Shown here: positions 50,042 through 59,189 of the stretch, piece by piece
Layout: each line of letters begins with the position of its first letter
Numbering within the stretch: position 1 is the first letter of the stretch
DNA from: Paramagnetospirillum magneticum AMB-1
GTDB taxonomy: Bacteria; Pseudomonadota; Alphaproteobacteria; Rhodospirillales; Magnetospirillaceae
Direction: 5' to 3'
NCBI RefSeq assembly: GCF_000009985.1
Contig: NC_007626.1
Location: forward strand, 2,292,104-2,356,103
Length of the DNA: 64,000 bases
Notes under the pieces: model-generated
Seen by the model: only the letters and a program-made list of their open reading frames with translations
The model's database searches: none
Told to the model about the DNA's origin: nothing
Made by a program: the position numbers and the translations under genes

Positions 50042-51022
50042 ATGACCATCCTCGTTACCGGCGCTGCCGGATTTATCGGCTATCACACCAGCCTGCGCCT
50101 CCTGGCGCGAGGCGAGCGGGTGCTGGGCGTCGACTGTCTCAGCCCCTATTACGATGTACGGCTGAAGCAGACCCGTCTGGAACACCTGCGCAAGCACGAG
50201 GGATTTTCGTTCGTCCAGGCCGATATCGCCGACCGCGCCGCTATGCAGCAGGTGGCGACGTCCAATCCCGAGGTGACCGACTATATCAATCTGGCCGCCC
50301 AGGCCGGTGTGCGCCACTCGCTGACCGCGCCCTTCGACTACACCCATTCCAACATCGAAGGCCATCTGGTGATGCTGGAGATGGCGCGCGCCAACCCGAA
50401 GTGCCGCCATTTCGTCTATGCCAGCTCGTCTTCGGTCTATGGCGCCAACACCAAGCTGCCGTTCTCGGTGGAAGACCGGGTGGACACCCCCATCTCGCTT
50501 TACGCCGCGTCCAAGCGCTCGGGCGAGCTGATGAGCCATTCCTACAGCCACCTGTTCCGCGTGCCCACCACCGGGCTGCGCTTCTTCACCGTCTATGGCC
50601 CCTGGGGGCGCCCGGACATGGCCGCCTACCTGTTCGCCGATGCCATCATCGCCGGACAGCCCATCAAGGTGTTCAACAACGGCGACATGCGCCGCGACTT
50701 CACCTATATCGACGACATCGTCTCGGGCGTGGTGGGCGTGCTGGACAACCCGCCGGCCGATGACGGCAAGGCTCCGCCCTATCGCCTTTACAATATCGGC
50801 AACAACAACTCCGAAAAGCTGATGGATTTCATTGGGCTGGTGGAAAGCTCGCTGGGGCGCAAGGCCACCTACGACTTCCACCCCATGCAGCCGGGAGACG
50901 TCAAGGAAACCTATGCCGACATCTCTGCGATCCAGCGGGACGTGGGCTTTGCGCCGGCGACTCCCATCAGTGTCGGCGTTCCTCGCTTTATCGAATGGTA
51001 CAAGCAGTATCACCGCCTTTAG
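50042..51022 (+). CDS. NAD-dependent epimerase, UDP-glucuronate 4-epimerase-like
   Basis: The 326-residue extended SDR has ILVTGAAGFIGYHTSLRLL, the catalytic Tyr and Lys in SLYAASKRSGELMSHSYSHL, and SSSSVYG. The N-terminal GVDCLSPYYDVRLKQTRLEHL is characteristic of the glucuronate epimerase group (LpsL/CapI) that makes UDP-galacturonate for surface polysaccharides. It is monocistronic as far as I can see. Confidence 0.88.
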   Translation: MTILVTGAAGFIGYHTSLRLLARGERVLGVDCLSPYYDVRLKQTRLEHLRKHEGFSFVQADIADRAAMQQVATSNPEVTDYINLAAQAGVRHSLTAPFDYTHSNIEGHLVMLEMARANPKCRHFVYASSSSVYGANTKLPFSVEDRVDTPISLYAASKRSGELMSHSYSHLFRVPTTGLRFFTVYGPWGRPDMAAYLFADAIIAGQPIKVFNNGDMRRDFTYIDDIVSGVVGVLDNPPADDGKAPPYRLYNIGNNNSEKLMDFIGLVESSLGRKATYDFHPMQPGDVKETYADISAIQRDVGFAPATPISVGVPRFIEWYKQYHRL

Positions 51023-51113
51023 CTTCGGGCCGGGTTTCCCCGTCCTGTCGTTTTGGCGGCGCGTCTGTGGTATAATAACCTCCTGAAGTCTGAAGGGACT
51101 GTAGGGGGGCGCC

Positions 51114-51422
51114 ATGTCCATCTCCGCTACGTCGTCTGTCGGTACCACACAGACCAGCTATCCGGTTTTAGTGAACGGGATTTTGTGCTTCAGCGCCGCT
51201 GATGTGGCCGCCGCGCGCAACTTCGTCGATCCCAACGCCGACCGGGAAGCCGCTTCGACCACAATATCCAGCGTGTCCGCCCAATCGCCGCAATATCCGC
51301 GCACGGTCAATGGTCGGTTGTGCTTCAGCGATGCCGATGCCGCGGCGGCCCGCAACTACACCAGCGTGAACCGTCCGCAGCAATCGGGAACGCTGGGGCG
51401 GGTGGTTGACATCTATGCCTAG
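51114..51422 (+). CDS. Small protein built of two internal repeats
   Basis: The 102-residue protein carries two copies of a 22-residue unit about 43 residues apart: YPVLVNGILCFSAADVAAAR and YPRTVNGRLCFSDADAAAAR. Each has one Cys. The N-terminus is Ser/Thr-rich with no signal peptide. VNGxLCFSxADxAAARN is a clear signature, but I know no family for it. AGGGGGGC precedes the ATG. It sits between an epimerase gene and a signalling-like gene. Confidence 0.65.
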   Translation: MSISATSSVGTTQTSYPVLVNGILCFSAADVAAARNFVDPNADREAASTTISSVSAQSPQYPRTVNGRLCFSDADAAAARNYTSVNRPQQSGTLGRVVDIYA

Positions 51423-51568
51423 GCCCGGCACCGGCGTTGCGCTGAATTTGGCTATTTATAGTGAATTGGCAAATATGGCGAAAATCATCGGCATAGTTTG
51501 TTCCTTGGCGGAGTAAGTATAATCCGCTAGACTTTAGAATGGGATTGGATTTCGGGCGGGAGGGCAGA

Positions 51569-53086
51569 ATGTCAGCCTCCAACGCGAGTGTCTGGGTTCG
51601 TCTGGCGCAATCGCTTAAGACGCTGTGGGACGACGACAAGCCGGCTCCGGCGGTCGCTGCATCCGGCAAGGTTCCTCGGCCGACCGCACGCTCCACGGTG
51701 GAATCCGCCGCCGAGTGGCTGGAGCAGATGCTGGCCCGCAATCCCGAGATCAAGGCCAAGTTGCATATCGTCTCCCTCGGCGAGTACCGCGATTCCGTTG
51801 GGGAAAAGTGGTCGCGGCTGGCCGACAAGGTGGCGATCATCGTCGACCAGGTGGTGCGCCGGAATATCGGACGCGGCAACACCTTCTGCCGTGATGGCGA
51901 GGATTGCTGGATCCTGGCCTTTCCCGAGGTCAGCCCGGAAGAGGCCAAGCGCCGCACCATCGCCGTGGTCGAGGAATTGGGACGCTTCCTCTATGGCCAG
52001 CACCAGGGGGGCGAGGACCGCCCCGTGGCCATCGCCGCCGAAGTCCCGGTGGCCGAGGCGGTGGGCGAGGATGGCGAATTCAACACGGTGGTTATCAGCC
52101 GTGCCGTTGCCGAGGTGCGCTCCCTTGTTTCGACCAGCGGCCTGCCGTATCTGCCCTGTGCTCCGGCGGCCCCCGGGCCTGGAGTGAATGATCCGCTCAA
52201 GGGCTGGACCAGCCTCGATCGCCGCGACGAGGTCCGGCGTGACGACATGAAGTGGGAGACCATCGAGGGGACCGGGGTGAAGAAACCTGCGGCCTACCTT
52301 GATCCCAGCATCGTGGGGGCGCTTCCGCCCGGGGCCAGTCTGTCCCTGTTGTGGCGTCCCACCTGGGTGGCCATGGGGGAGGCCATCTCGGCCTATGGCG
52401 CCCGGCTGGTCCGTCGCGACCGCGAGAACGACGAGCCCATCGAAGGGTGCCGCGCCTATCCCGATGGCGATGTGGCGACGGCCTTGGCCTTGGACCGCTT
52501 CGTGGTCAATTCGGCGGTGCGTGACATTCGCAACGCCGCCCGCAATGCGCCGGAGGGGGTGCCGCAGCCTTCGGTGATTCTGCCGCTGTCTTGGCAATCC
52601 CTGGCGTCGGATCAGCGCAATTCCGTGGTCTTCGCCTTGTCCGACCTGACCCAGGAGACCCGCAACACCCGGCTGGTGATCGAGATCTTCCACATTCCCG
52701 ACGGCACCACCACGCCGGAGCTGGAATCGGTGGTGTCTTTCGTCGGCACGCTGTGCCGCGAGGTTCTGGTCCGCACCCGCCTGTCGGCGCGGCGAACCTC
52801 GGTGGCGGCCGAGATCGGCGTCTCCATGGTTGGGCTGGACCTGTCCGAGTTCCGTCCCGAGGACAAGATGAGCGACGAGCAGCTTCTCGCCGTTCTCGAA
52901 CGCATCCAGCAGGAGACCGCCAAGGACGGCATCGGCTGCTACCTGTGGAGCGCGCGCCATCGCAAGGTGGTCGGCGGCGTGGTGCAGGGCGGCTTCGAGA
53001 TGGTCAACGGCCCCGGGCTGATGAAGGACATTCCCCGCCCGGCCATGGTGCTGCCGGCGCCCCGGACGCGCTTCGCGGCGGAGTAG
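51569..53086 (+). CDS. Hypothetical 505-residue protein, possible degenerate GGDEF/EAL-type signalling protein
   Basis: Residues about 40-150 look like a diguanylate-cyclase fold without the GGDEF signature (LADKVAIIVDQVVRRNIGRG, DCWILAFPEVSPEEAKRR). Residues about 290-480 have the rhythm of an EAL barrel (NTRLVIEIFHIPDG; SVAAEIGVSMVGLDLSEFRP) but lack the catalytic EAL, DDFGTG and ExLxR elements. It could be an inactive c-di-GMP receptor or an unrelated scaffold. There is no transmembrane segment. The ATG at 51569 has AGGG upstream. Confidence 0.55.
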   Translation: MSASNASVWVRLAQSLKTLWDDDKPAPAVAASGKVPRPTARSTVESAAEWLEQMLARNPEIKAKLHIVSLGEYRDSVGEKWSRLADKVAIIVDQVVRRNIGRGNTFCRDGEDCWILAFPEVSPEEAKRRTIAVVEELGRFLYGQHQGGEDRPVAIAAEVPVAEAVGEDGEFNTVVISRAVAEVRSLVSTSGLPYLPCAPAAPGPGVNDPLKGWTSLDRRDEVRRDDMKWETIEGTGVKKPAAYLDPSIVGALPPGASLSLLWRPTWVAMGEAISAYGARLVRRDRENDEPIEGCRAYPDGDVATALALDRFVVNSAVRDIRNAARNAPEGVPQPSVILPLSWQSLASDQRNSVVFALSDLTQETRNTRLVIEIFHIPDGTTTPELESVVSFVGTLCREVLVRTRLSARRTSVAAEIGVSMVGLDLSEFRPEDKMSDEQLLAVLERIQQETAKDGIGCYLWSARHRKVVGGVVQGGFEMVNGPGLMKDIPRPAMVLPAPRTRFAAE

Positions 53087-53142
53087 GGCATGCGGGGCTC
53101 CCGCCCCGGGCGGGCGCGGGCGGCAGCCCGCCAAGCGGTGGG

Positions 53143-54162
53143 CTAATAAGCCCGGTCGATACAGAAATCGATGACGTCGATCATGGCCTGCTTCACCGGG
53201 CTGTCGGGGAAGATGCCCAATGCGTCGCGGGCGATTTCGCCGTAATGGCGGGCGCGGGCGATGGTGGCGGCCAGGCTGCCGTGCTTTTCCATCAGCTTGA
53301 TGGCCTGGCCGATATCCTCGTCCGACTGGTCCAGTTCTTCCAGGCAGCGGCGCCAGAAGGCTCTTTCCTCGTCACCGCCGCGACGGAAGGCCAGGATGAC
53401 CGGCAGTGTGATCTTACCTTCGCGGAAATCGTCGCCCACCGTCTTGCCCAGCACGGCCTGCTTGGCGGAATAGTCGAGCACGTCGTCGATCAGCTGGAAG
53501 GCGATGCCCAGGTTGAGGCCATAGGATTCCAGCGCCTCTTCCTCAACCTTGGGCCGGTCGGCCACCACCGCGCCGATGCGGCAGGCGGCGGCGAACAGGG
53601 CGGCGGTCTTGGAGCGGATGACCTCGAGATAGGAATCCTCGCTGGTCTCGGTGTCGTTGGCGGTGATCAGCTGCAGCACCTCGCCCTCGGCGATGACCGA
53701 GGAGGCGCGCGACAGGATGGCCAGCACCGACAGCGATCCGTCCTCGACCATCAGCTCGAACGAGCGGGAGAACAGAAAATCGCCGACCAGCACGCTGGGC
53801 TTGTTGCCGAATAGGGCATTGGCCGAAGCCTGGCCGCGCCGCAGCTCGGATTCGTCGACCACGTCGTCGTGAAGCAGGGTGGCGGTGTGGATGAACTCGA
53901 CGCAGGCGGCCAGCTTGATGTGGCGTTCGCCCGTATGTCCGGCCAGCTTGGCCGAGGCCAGGGTCAGCACCGGGCGCAGGCGCTTGCCGCCTGCCGCGAT
54001 GATGTGGCCGGCCAGCTGGGGGATCATCTCGACCGGGCTGTGCATACGGTCAACGATGGCATGGTTGACCTTCTGCAGGTCGTCCTTGACCAGAGCGACA
54101 AGGGCGTCGAAGCTCTTCGCCTTCTTGCCGCGTTCGTCCTCGAAATTGACCACGATCGCCAC
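53143..54162 (-). CDS. ispB: Long-chain polyprenyl diphosphate synthase (octa-/decaprenyl)
   Basis: The 339-residue all-helical prenyltransferase has the first aspartate motif LLHDDVVDESELRRGQ and the second QLIDDVLDYSA. The residue pattern before the first motif (FIHTATLLHDD) fits long-chain synthases that make the ubiquinone side chain. GTG 54162 with GGAGGAG 10 nt upstream is preferred to the long frame. It is divergent from the methyltransferase gene at 54292. Confidence 0.9.
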   Translation of the reverse strand: MAIVVNFEDERGKKAKSFDALVALVKDDLQKVNHAIVDRMHSPVEMIPQLAGHIIAAGGKRLRPVLTLASAKLAGHTGERHIKLAACVEFIHTATLLHDDVVDESELRRGQASANALFGNKPSVLVGDFLFSRSFELMVEDGSLSVLAILSRASSVIAEGEVLQLITANDTETSEDSYLEVIRSKTAALFAAACRIGAVVADRPKVEEEALESYGLNLGIAFQLIDDVLDYSAKQAVLGKTVGDDFREGKITLPVILAFRRGGDEERAFWRRCLEELDQSDEDIGQAIKLMEKHGSLAATIARARHYGEIARDALGIFPDSPVKQAMIDVIDFCIDRAY

Positions 54163-54291
54163 GATGCAGAAACTCCTCCCGTGCGGTGCATGCCTACCCG
54201 CGGGACGAACATAGTGTCGCCTGGGAAAGCGGGTCAAGCTTACATCGCCAATTCCTAATCGCTTTCACCCCGATCAAGAGCGAACAAGTCC

Positions 54292-55059
54292 ATGATCGCG
54301 TCGGAAACACTGACCGAAGACAGCCTTCTGAATGGGAAGGTCCGGCTGTTGCAACCCCGGGATGGCTATCGCGCCGCCATCGACCCTGTCCTGCTGGCGG
54401 CGGCTCTGGGCGCCCGCCCGGGGGAGCGCGTCCTCGACCTGGGCTGCGGGGTCGGGGCGGCGGCGCTGTGCCTGCTGGCCCGTTGCCCCGATGTGGAGGT
54501 GGATGGCCTGGAGGTTCAGGAGACGCTGGCCGAACTGGCGCGGCGCAACGCTGTCCTCAACGCGGTCGAAGGGTGCTTCGGAATCCACCTGGGCGACGCG
54601 GCAAAGCCTCCTGCCGGGCTCGGCGGGTATCATCACGTGATGACCAATCCCCCATTCTTCGAGCGCGGTAGCGGCACTTCGGCCGCCAACGAATCGCGCG
54701 CCATGGCCCATGAGGAGAAGGGGCTGGACCTTGCCGGCTGGCTCAAGGCGGCGGTCAAGCTATTGCGGCCCAAGGGGCGCCTGACCCTGATCCACCGGGC
54801 CGAGCGTCTGGGCGATATTCTGGTGGGATTGCGGGGCCGGGGGGTGGGCGACGTGGTCGTCGTGCCCCTGTGGCCCAGGGCCGACCGGGCCGCCGGTCGG
54901 GTGATCGTTTCGGCGCGCAAGGGAGTGCGCTCGCCCTTGCGGCTGCTTCCGGGGCTGGTCCTGCATGGCGAGGGCGGGGAGTTCACTCCCCAGGCCAATG
55001 CCATCCTGCGCGGCGCTGGTGCGCTTGATCCCCTGGGCTGCGCGGAGGATAAGAGCTGA
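54292..55059 (+). CDS. tRNA1(Val) (adenine-37-N6)-methyltransferase-like protein (TrmN6)
   Basis: The 255-residue methyltransferase has the opening LLNGKVRLLQPRDGYRAAID, motif I VLDLGCGVGAAALCLLA and the base-methylating NPPF motif in HHVMTNPPFFERG. This is the TrmN6/YfiC pattern, an enzyme that methylates adenine 37 of tRNA1(Val). Exact substrate in this group is assumed. It overlaps the next small gene (TGATG). Confidence 0.82.
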   Translation: MIASETLTEDSLLNGKVRLLQPRDGYRAAIDPVLLAAALGARPGERVLDLGCGVGAAALCLLARCPDVEVDGLEVQETLAELARRNAVLNAVEGCFGIHLGDAAKPPAGLGGYHHVMTNPPFFERGSGTSAANESRAMAHEEKGLDLAGWLKAAVKLLRPKGRLTLIHRAERLGDILVGLRGRGVGDVVVVPLWPRADRAAGRVIVSARKGVRSPLRLLPGLVLHGEGGEFTPQANAILRGAGALDPLGCAEDKS

Positions 55060-55286
55060 TGTTCGCCAAGATCCTGCTGACCGTCGCCGTCGTCGCCTTC
55101 ATCTGGTTCGGATTCAAATATCTCGGCCGGCGCGCCGAATTGCGCCGCCGCGAGCCCGGCCAAAGGGTTCCGCCGCCTCCGCCCGGGAGCGACCATGCCG
55201 AGACCATGGTGGAGTGCCGGGTCTGCGGGACCTGGCAGCCCGGCCGCACCGCCCGGTCCTGCGGCAGGTCGGATTGTCCGTACTAA
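55059..55286 (+). CDS. Small membrane protein with C-terminal Cys cluster
   Basis: The 75-residue protein has an N-terminal transmembrane helix (ILLTVAVVAFIWFGFKYL), a basic Pro-rich linker and C-terminal cysteines in CRVCGTWQPGRTARSCGRSDC, which could bind zinc or iron. It resembles small PP0621-type membrane proteins. It is translationally coupled to the TrmN6-like gene. Confidence 0.7.
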   Translation: MFAKILLTVAVVAFIWFGFKYLGRRAELRRREPGQRVPPPPPGSDHAETMVECRVCGTWQPGRTARSCGRSDCPY

Positions 55287-55413
55287 CGCTGACTTGTAAA
55301 TCATTTATGCATTTGCGATATCCCTTATGGACGCTCTATCCATAAGTCGTAGTCGTTAGGGCCTGACGCCCTGGGGCAGACAGCACGGCGGATTCCCGTC
55401 GGGGAGGTGCCGG

Positions 55414-57996
55414 ATGCCGAAAACGCGATATCGCGCGCAGGATTTGCTTGCCGGTCTGTATCGTCGTCAAGCGGCGGTGATCGCCGCCTTGCTGCTGCTG
55501 ACTCTTGCCGGGTATCAGTCCCAGGACTGGGTTGTTTCCCACCTGTCCGAGGATGGCGCCCTGATCAACGTCGCCGGGCGTCAGCGCATGTTGTCCCAGC
55601 GCAGCGTCGCCTTCGCCTATCAGATGGCGGCGGCCTCGGCGGCGGAGGAGCGCTCGATGTTCGCCGATCTGCTGGCCCAGTCCGGCTCAGAGATGGCGGC
55701 CGGTCACGCCCGGCTGATCGGTGAGAGCACGGCGCGCGGCATGACACCCGAGATGGAAGCGCTCTACTGGGGGGGAACGCCCTCCCTGGACGCCGAGGTG
55801 CTGGCCTTCGTCTCGGAAGTGCGGGCCGTCGCCGCGACCGACGGGTTGGGTGTGAACCCGTTGCGCCTTCAGCGTCTGGCCGATAAGTCTCGATTGACGT
55901 TATTACCCGGACTGGAACGACTGGTCGTGCAGTACCAGGACGAGAGCCGCCAGAATGTGGCGCGCCTGCGGTATGGTTTTTCCCTGGGGCTTTATCTGGT
56001 GCTCGCGGTCCTCGGCCTGTCCTGGTTCGGCGTGTTCCGGCCCATGGCGCGGCGCCTGCGCGAGGAATTCTCCGCCCATCAGGCGGCGGTGGAGCACAAT
56101 AACCTGATCCTGGACTCCATGGGCGAGGGCATCATCGGGCTCGACACAAGGGGGGCGGTCACCTTCGTCAATCCGGCGGCCTCCGAGATGCTGGGCTTTG
56201 CCCCCGGGGAGATGCTGGGGCAGCACCTGCATCCGCTGATCCACCATTCCCATCCGGACGGAAGCCAGTACCCGTCCGAGCATTGCCCCCTGAGCCGGAC
56301 ACTGGCCTCGGCCGAGGGCTGCTCCGTCGAGGACGAGTGGTTCTGGCGCAAGGACGGCTCCAGTTTTCCCGTGCATTACGGCTCGACCCCCATCGTCAAC
56401 GATGGGGTGCTGATCGGTGCGGTGGTCACCTTCCGCGATCTCAGCGATGTGACCGCCACCCGCCGCGCCCTGGAGGCCAGCGAGCAGATCAAGAGCAGCA
56501 TTCTCGATGCGGCCCAGGATGCGATCATCACCATCGATCGCAGCGGCATGGTGGTGGAGTTCAATCCTGCGGCCGAGCACATTTTCGGTCGTCGATCATC
56601 CGACGCACTGGGCCACGAGATCGCCGACCTGATCATCCCCGAAATCCACCGCGAGGCCCACCGGCGGGGGCTGGCGCGGGTGGCGTCCGGGCAGGCTTCG
56701 AGCGTGCTGGGCAAGCGCATGGAAATGAGCGGCCTGCACGCCAGGGGGCACGAGATTCCGCTGGAACTGACCATCACCCACCTGCCCGACCATGGCTTGT
56801 TCACCGCCTTCATCCGCGACATCACCGAGCAGAAGCAGACCGAGGCGGCTCTGCGCCGCTCTCAGAAGATGGAAGCGGTGGGGCAGTTGACCGGGGGCAT
56901 CGCCCACGACTTCAACAATCTGCTGGGGATCATCACCGGCAATCTCGAACTGCTGGAACGGACCGTCCAGGGCAGCGAATCCGGCATGAAGCGCGTCCAG
57001 ACGGCATTGCGCAGCGCACGTCGCGGCGCCGACCTCACCCGGCGCCTGCTGTCCTTCTCGCGCCAGGACCCTAAGGCCCAGGGTAAAAGCCGCACCGACA
57101 TCGCCGATGCGATCTCGGGCATGCAGGAGATGGTGCAGCGCTCGCTGACCAAGGTGATCGAGGTGCGGACGCAGATGGCGGCCGATACGTGGCATGCCGA
57201 TATCAACCGCAGCGAATTCGAGGATTGCCTGCTCAACCTGTGCCTTAACGCGCGCGACGCCATGCCCCAGGGCGGCGTCCTGACCGTCGAGGCCTCCAAC
57301 GTGGAGGTCGATGACGAGATGCGGCGGGCCGACCCCAACTTAACGCCCGGGCGCTATGTGGTGGTCTCGGTCAGCGATACAGGAACGGGAATCCCCAAGG
57401 AGATCGTCGATCGTATCTTCGAGCCGTTCTTCACCACCAAGGAACGGGGCAAGGGAACCGGATTGGGGCTGGCCATGGCCTATGGCTTCGCCCGGCGTTC
57501 GGGCGGGCATATCCGGGTCTATTCCGAACCGGGCATCGGCACCACCTTCCGGCTTTATCTTCCCAAGGCGGCAGACGGTACCGAGGCGGCGGCCGAGCCG
57601 CTGCCCGAAGAGTTGCCTACCGGCTCGGAACACGTCCTGGTGGTCGACGACGAGCCCCATCTGGCCGAGATCGCCGGCGAGTTTCTTGCCGAGCTGGGCT
57701 ATCGCGCCACCATCTGCGCCGATGCGGCCGAGGCGCTCTCCATCTTGCAGCAAGACGGGGGCGTCGACCTGCTGTTCACCGACGTGGTGATGCCCCATGG
57801 CCTGGACGGCTATGCCCTGGAGCGCAAGGCTCACGAGATGGGGCACGCTTGCGCGGTGCTGCTGACCTCCGGCTTTACCGGCCACGTGGCGGCCAACGGC
57901 GAAGAGCCGCAAAGTGAAATTCTCTCCAAACCCTATGGCAAGGCGTCGCTGGCCCACGCCGTGCGTCGGGCTCTCGATCAGCGGAGGACGGCATGA
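55414..57996 (+). CDS. Hybrid histidine kinase: PilJ-type sensor, two PAS, HisKA, HATPase, receiver
   Basis: The 860-residue membrane kinase has TM1 (about 20-37), a PilJ-like periplasmic region with LINVAGRQRMLSQRSVAFAYQ, TM2 (about 190-210), PAS1 (about 228-345), PAS2 (about 350-470), the phospho-acceptor His in GQLTGGIAHDFNNLLG, an ATPase domain with LGLAMAYGFARRSGG, and a C-terminal receiver with VLVVDDEP and LLFTDVVMP. PilJ-type sensors often detect nitrate or small ligands. It overlaps the REC-EAL gene by ATGA, so the pair probably forms one pathway. Confidence 0.9.
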   Translation: MPKTRYRAQDLLAGLYRRQAAVIAALLLLTLAGYQSQDWVVSHLSEDGALINVAGRQRMLSQRSVAFAYQMAAASAAEERSMFADLLAQSGSEMAAGHARLIGESTARGMTPEMEALYWGGTPSLDAEVLAFVSEVRAVAATDGLGVNPLRLQRLADKSRLTLLPGLERLVVQYQDESRQNVARLRYGFSLGLYLVLAVLGLSWFGVFRPMARRLREEFSAHQAAVEHNNLILDSMGEGIIGLDTRGAVTFVNPAASEMLGFAPGEMLGQHLHPLIHHSHPDGSQYPSEHCPLSRTLASAEGCSVEDEWFWRKDGSSFPVHYGSTPIVNDGVLIGAVVTFRDLSDVTATRRALEASEQIKSSILDAAQDAIITIDRSGMVVEFNPAAEHIFGRRSSDALGHEIADLIIPEIHREAHRRGLARVASGQASSVLGKRMEMSGLHARGHEIPLELTITHLPDHGLFTAFIRDITEQKQTEAALRRSQKMEAVGQLTGGIAHDFNNLLGIITGNLELLERTVQGSESGMKRVQTALRSARRGADLTRRLLSFSRQDPKAQGKSRTDIADAISGMQEMVQRSLTKVIEVRTQMAADTWHADINRSEFEDCLLNLCLNARDAMPQGGVLTVEASNVEVDDEMRRADPNLTPGRYVVVSVSDTGTGIPKEIVDRIFEPFFTTKERGKGTGLGLAMAYGFARRSGGHIRVYSEPGIGTTFRLYLPKAADGTEAAAEPLPEELPTGSEHVLVVDDEPHLAEIAGEFLAELGYRATICADAAEALSILQQDGGVDLLFTDVVMPHGLDGYALERKAHEMGHACAVLLTSGFTGHVAANGEEPQSEILSKPYGKASLAHAVRRALDQRRTA

Positions 57997-59189
57997 CCAT
58001 GGCGCGAATCAACGGGGCCAAGCCCAAGGTGCTCATCCTCGACGACGAACGCGATATGTGCGAGTTCGTGGCCGACGTCGGTGCCGACATGGAATTCAGC
58101 ACCACTTGGTGCGATAATTTCGAGGACTTCGCCTGTCGCTACTCCATCGACCTGCGGGGAATCTTCCTCGACCTCGCCATGCCCGGCATGGACGGGGTGG
58201 AAATCATCCGTTTTCTTGCCGACAACAAGTCCGGCGCCAATCTGGTGCTGATGAGCGGCTATGACAGCGATGTCATCGAGGCCGCCCGGCGTCTGGCGGA
58301 ATCACGCGGGCTCAAGGTGGCCGGCGTGCTGCACAAGCCGTTCGGCGTGGGTGATCTGTCAGCGGTTTATGACCGGCTGGCCGCCATCCAGGCGCCATGC
58401 CCTCCCAGCGCGGTGGAAAAGGCCCCCGACCGCTATCGGCCCGACACCGAGGCGTTGGGCAACGCCCTGGACGATGGACATGTGGTTCCCTGGTTCCAGG
58501 CCAAGTTCTGTGCCAAGACGCGGAAGATCCTGGGGGCCGAGGTGCTGGCCCGCTGGATCCATCCCGAGCACGGCATGGTGGGACCCGACCGCTTCATCGG
58601 TCTGGCCGAGCGTGACGGCATGATCGACCGGCTGACCGATTCCATGTTCCGCCAGGCCCTGGCCCAATGCGGCGAGTGGCGCAAGGCGGGGCTGTCGCCG
58701 AAGGTGGCGCTGAACCTCTCGCCCCACATGCTGCTGAACCTTGATCTGCCCGACGCCCTGGTGGATATGGCTCGCGATTATGGCGTTCCGCCGGAACAGA
58801 TCACCATCGAGATCACCGAAACCGCCCTGGCCGGCGACTTCACGTCGCAGCTGGATATCCTGACCCGGCTGCGCATGCGCCGGTTCGGCCTGTCCATCGA
58901 CGATTTCGGCACCGGCTATTCGTCCTTGAAGCAATTGCAGCAAGGCCCCTTCACCGAGCTGAAGGTGGATCAGTCCTTCATCGCCAGGGCCATGATCGAG
59001 GAAGGCGCCCGGGCCATCGTGGAAAGCTCCATCGCTCTCGGCCACCGGCTCGGCCTCAAGGTGGTGGCCGAGGGCATCGAGACCGAGGAGCAGATGCGTC
59101 TGGTCGCCGACCTCGGTTGCGAAGAGGTGCAGGGCTTCTTGCTGGCAAGGCCCTGCGCCGCTCAGTCCTTCGTGTGGCCGACCTCCTGA
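57993..59189 (+). CDS. Response regulator with EAL (c-di-GMP phosphodiesterase) domain
   Basis: The 398-residue protein has a receiver (about 12-130; VLILDDERD, phospho-acceptor Asp in GIFLDLAMPGMDG, LHKPFG) and an EAL domain (about 145-395) with AEVLARWIHP (EVL for EAL), NLSPHM, EITETAL, DDFGTGYSSL, KVDQSFI and AEGIETEEQ. The catalytic residues are present, so it should hydrolyse c-di-GMP. The preceding hybrid kinase likely phosphorylates it. Confidence 0.92.
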   Translation: MTMARINGAKPKVLILDDERDMCEFVADVGADMEFSTTWCDNFEDFACRYSIDLRGIFLDLAMPGMDGVEIIRFLADNKSGANLVLMSGYDSDVIEAARRLAESRGLKVAGVLHKPFGVGDLSAVYDRLAAIQAPCPPSAVEKAPDRYRPDTEALGNALDDGHVVPWFQAKFCAKTRKILGAEVLARWIHPEHGMVGPDRFIGLAERDGMIDRLTDSMFRQALAQCGEWRKAGLSPKVALNLSPHMLLNLDLPDALVDMARDYGVPPEQITIEITETALAGDFTSQLDILTRLRMRRFGLSIDDFGTGYSSLKQLQQGPFTELKVDQSFIARAMIEEGARAIVESSIALGHRLGLKVVAEGIETEEQMRLVADLGCEEVQGFLLARPCAAQSFVWPTS

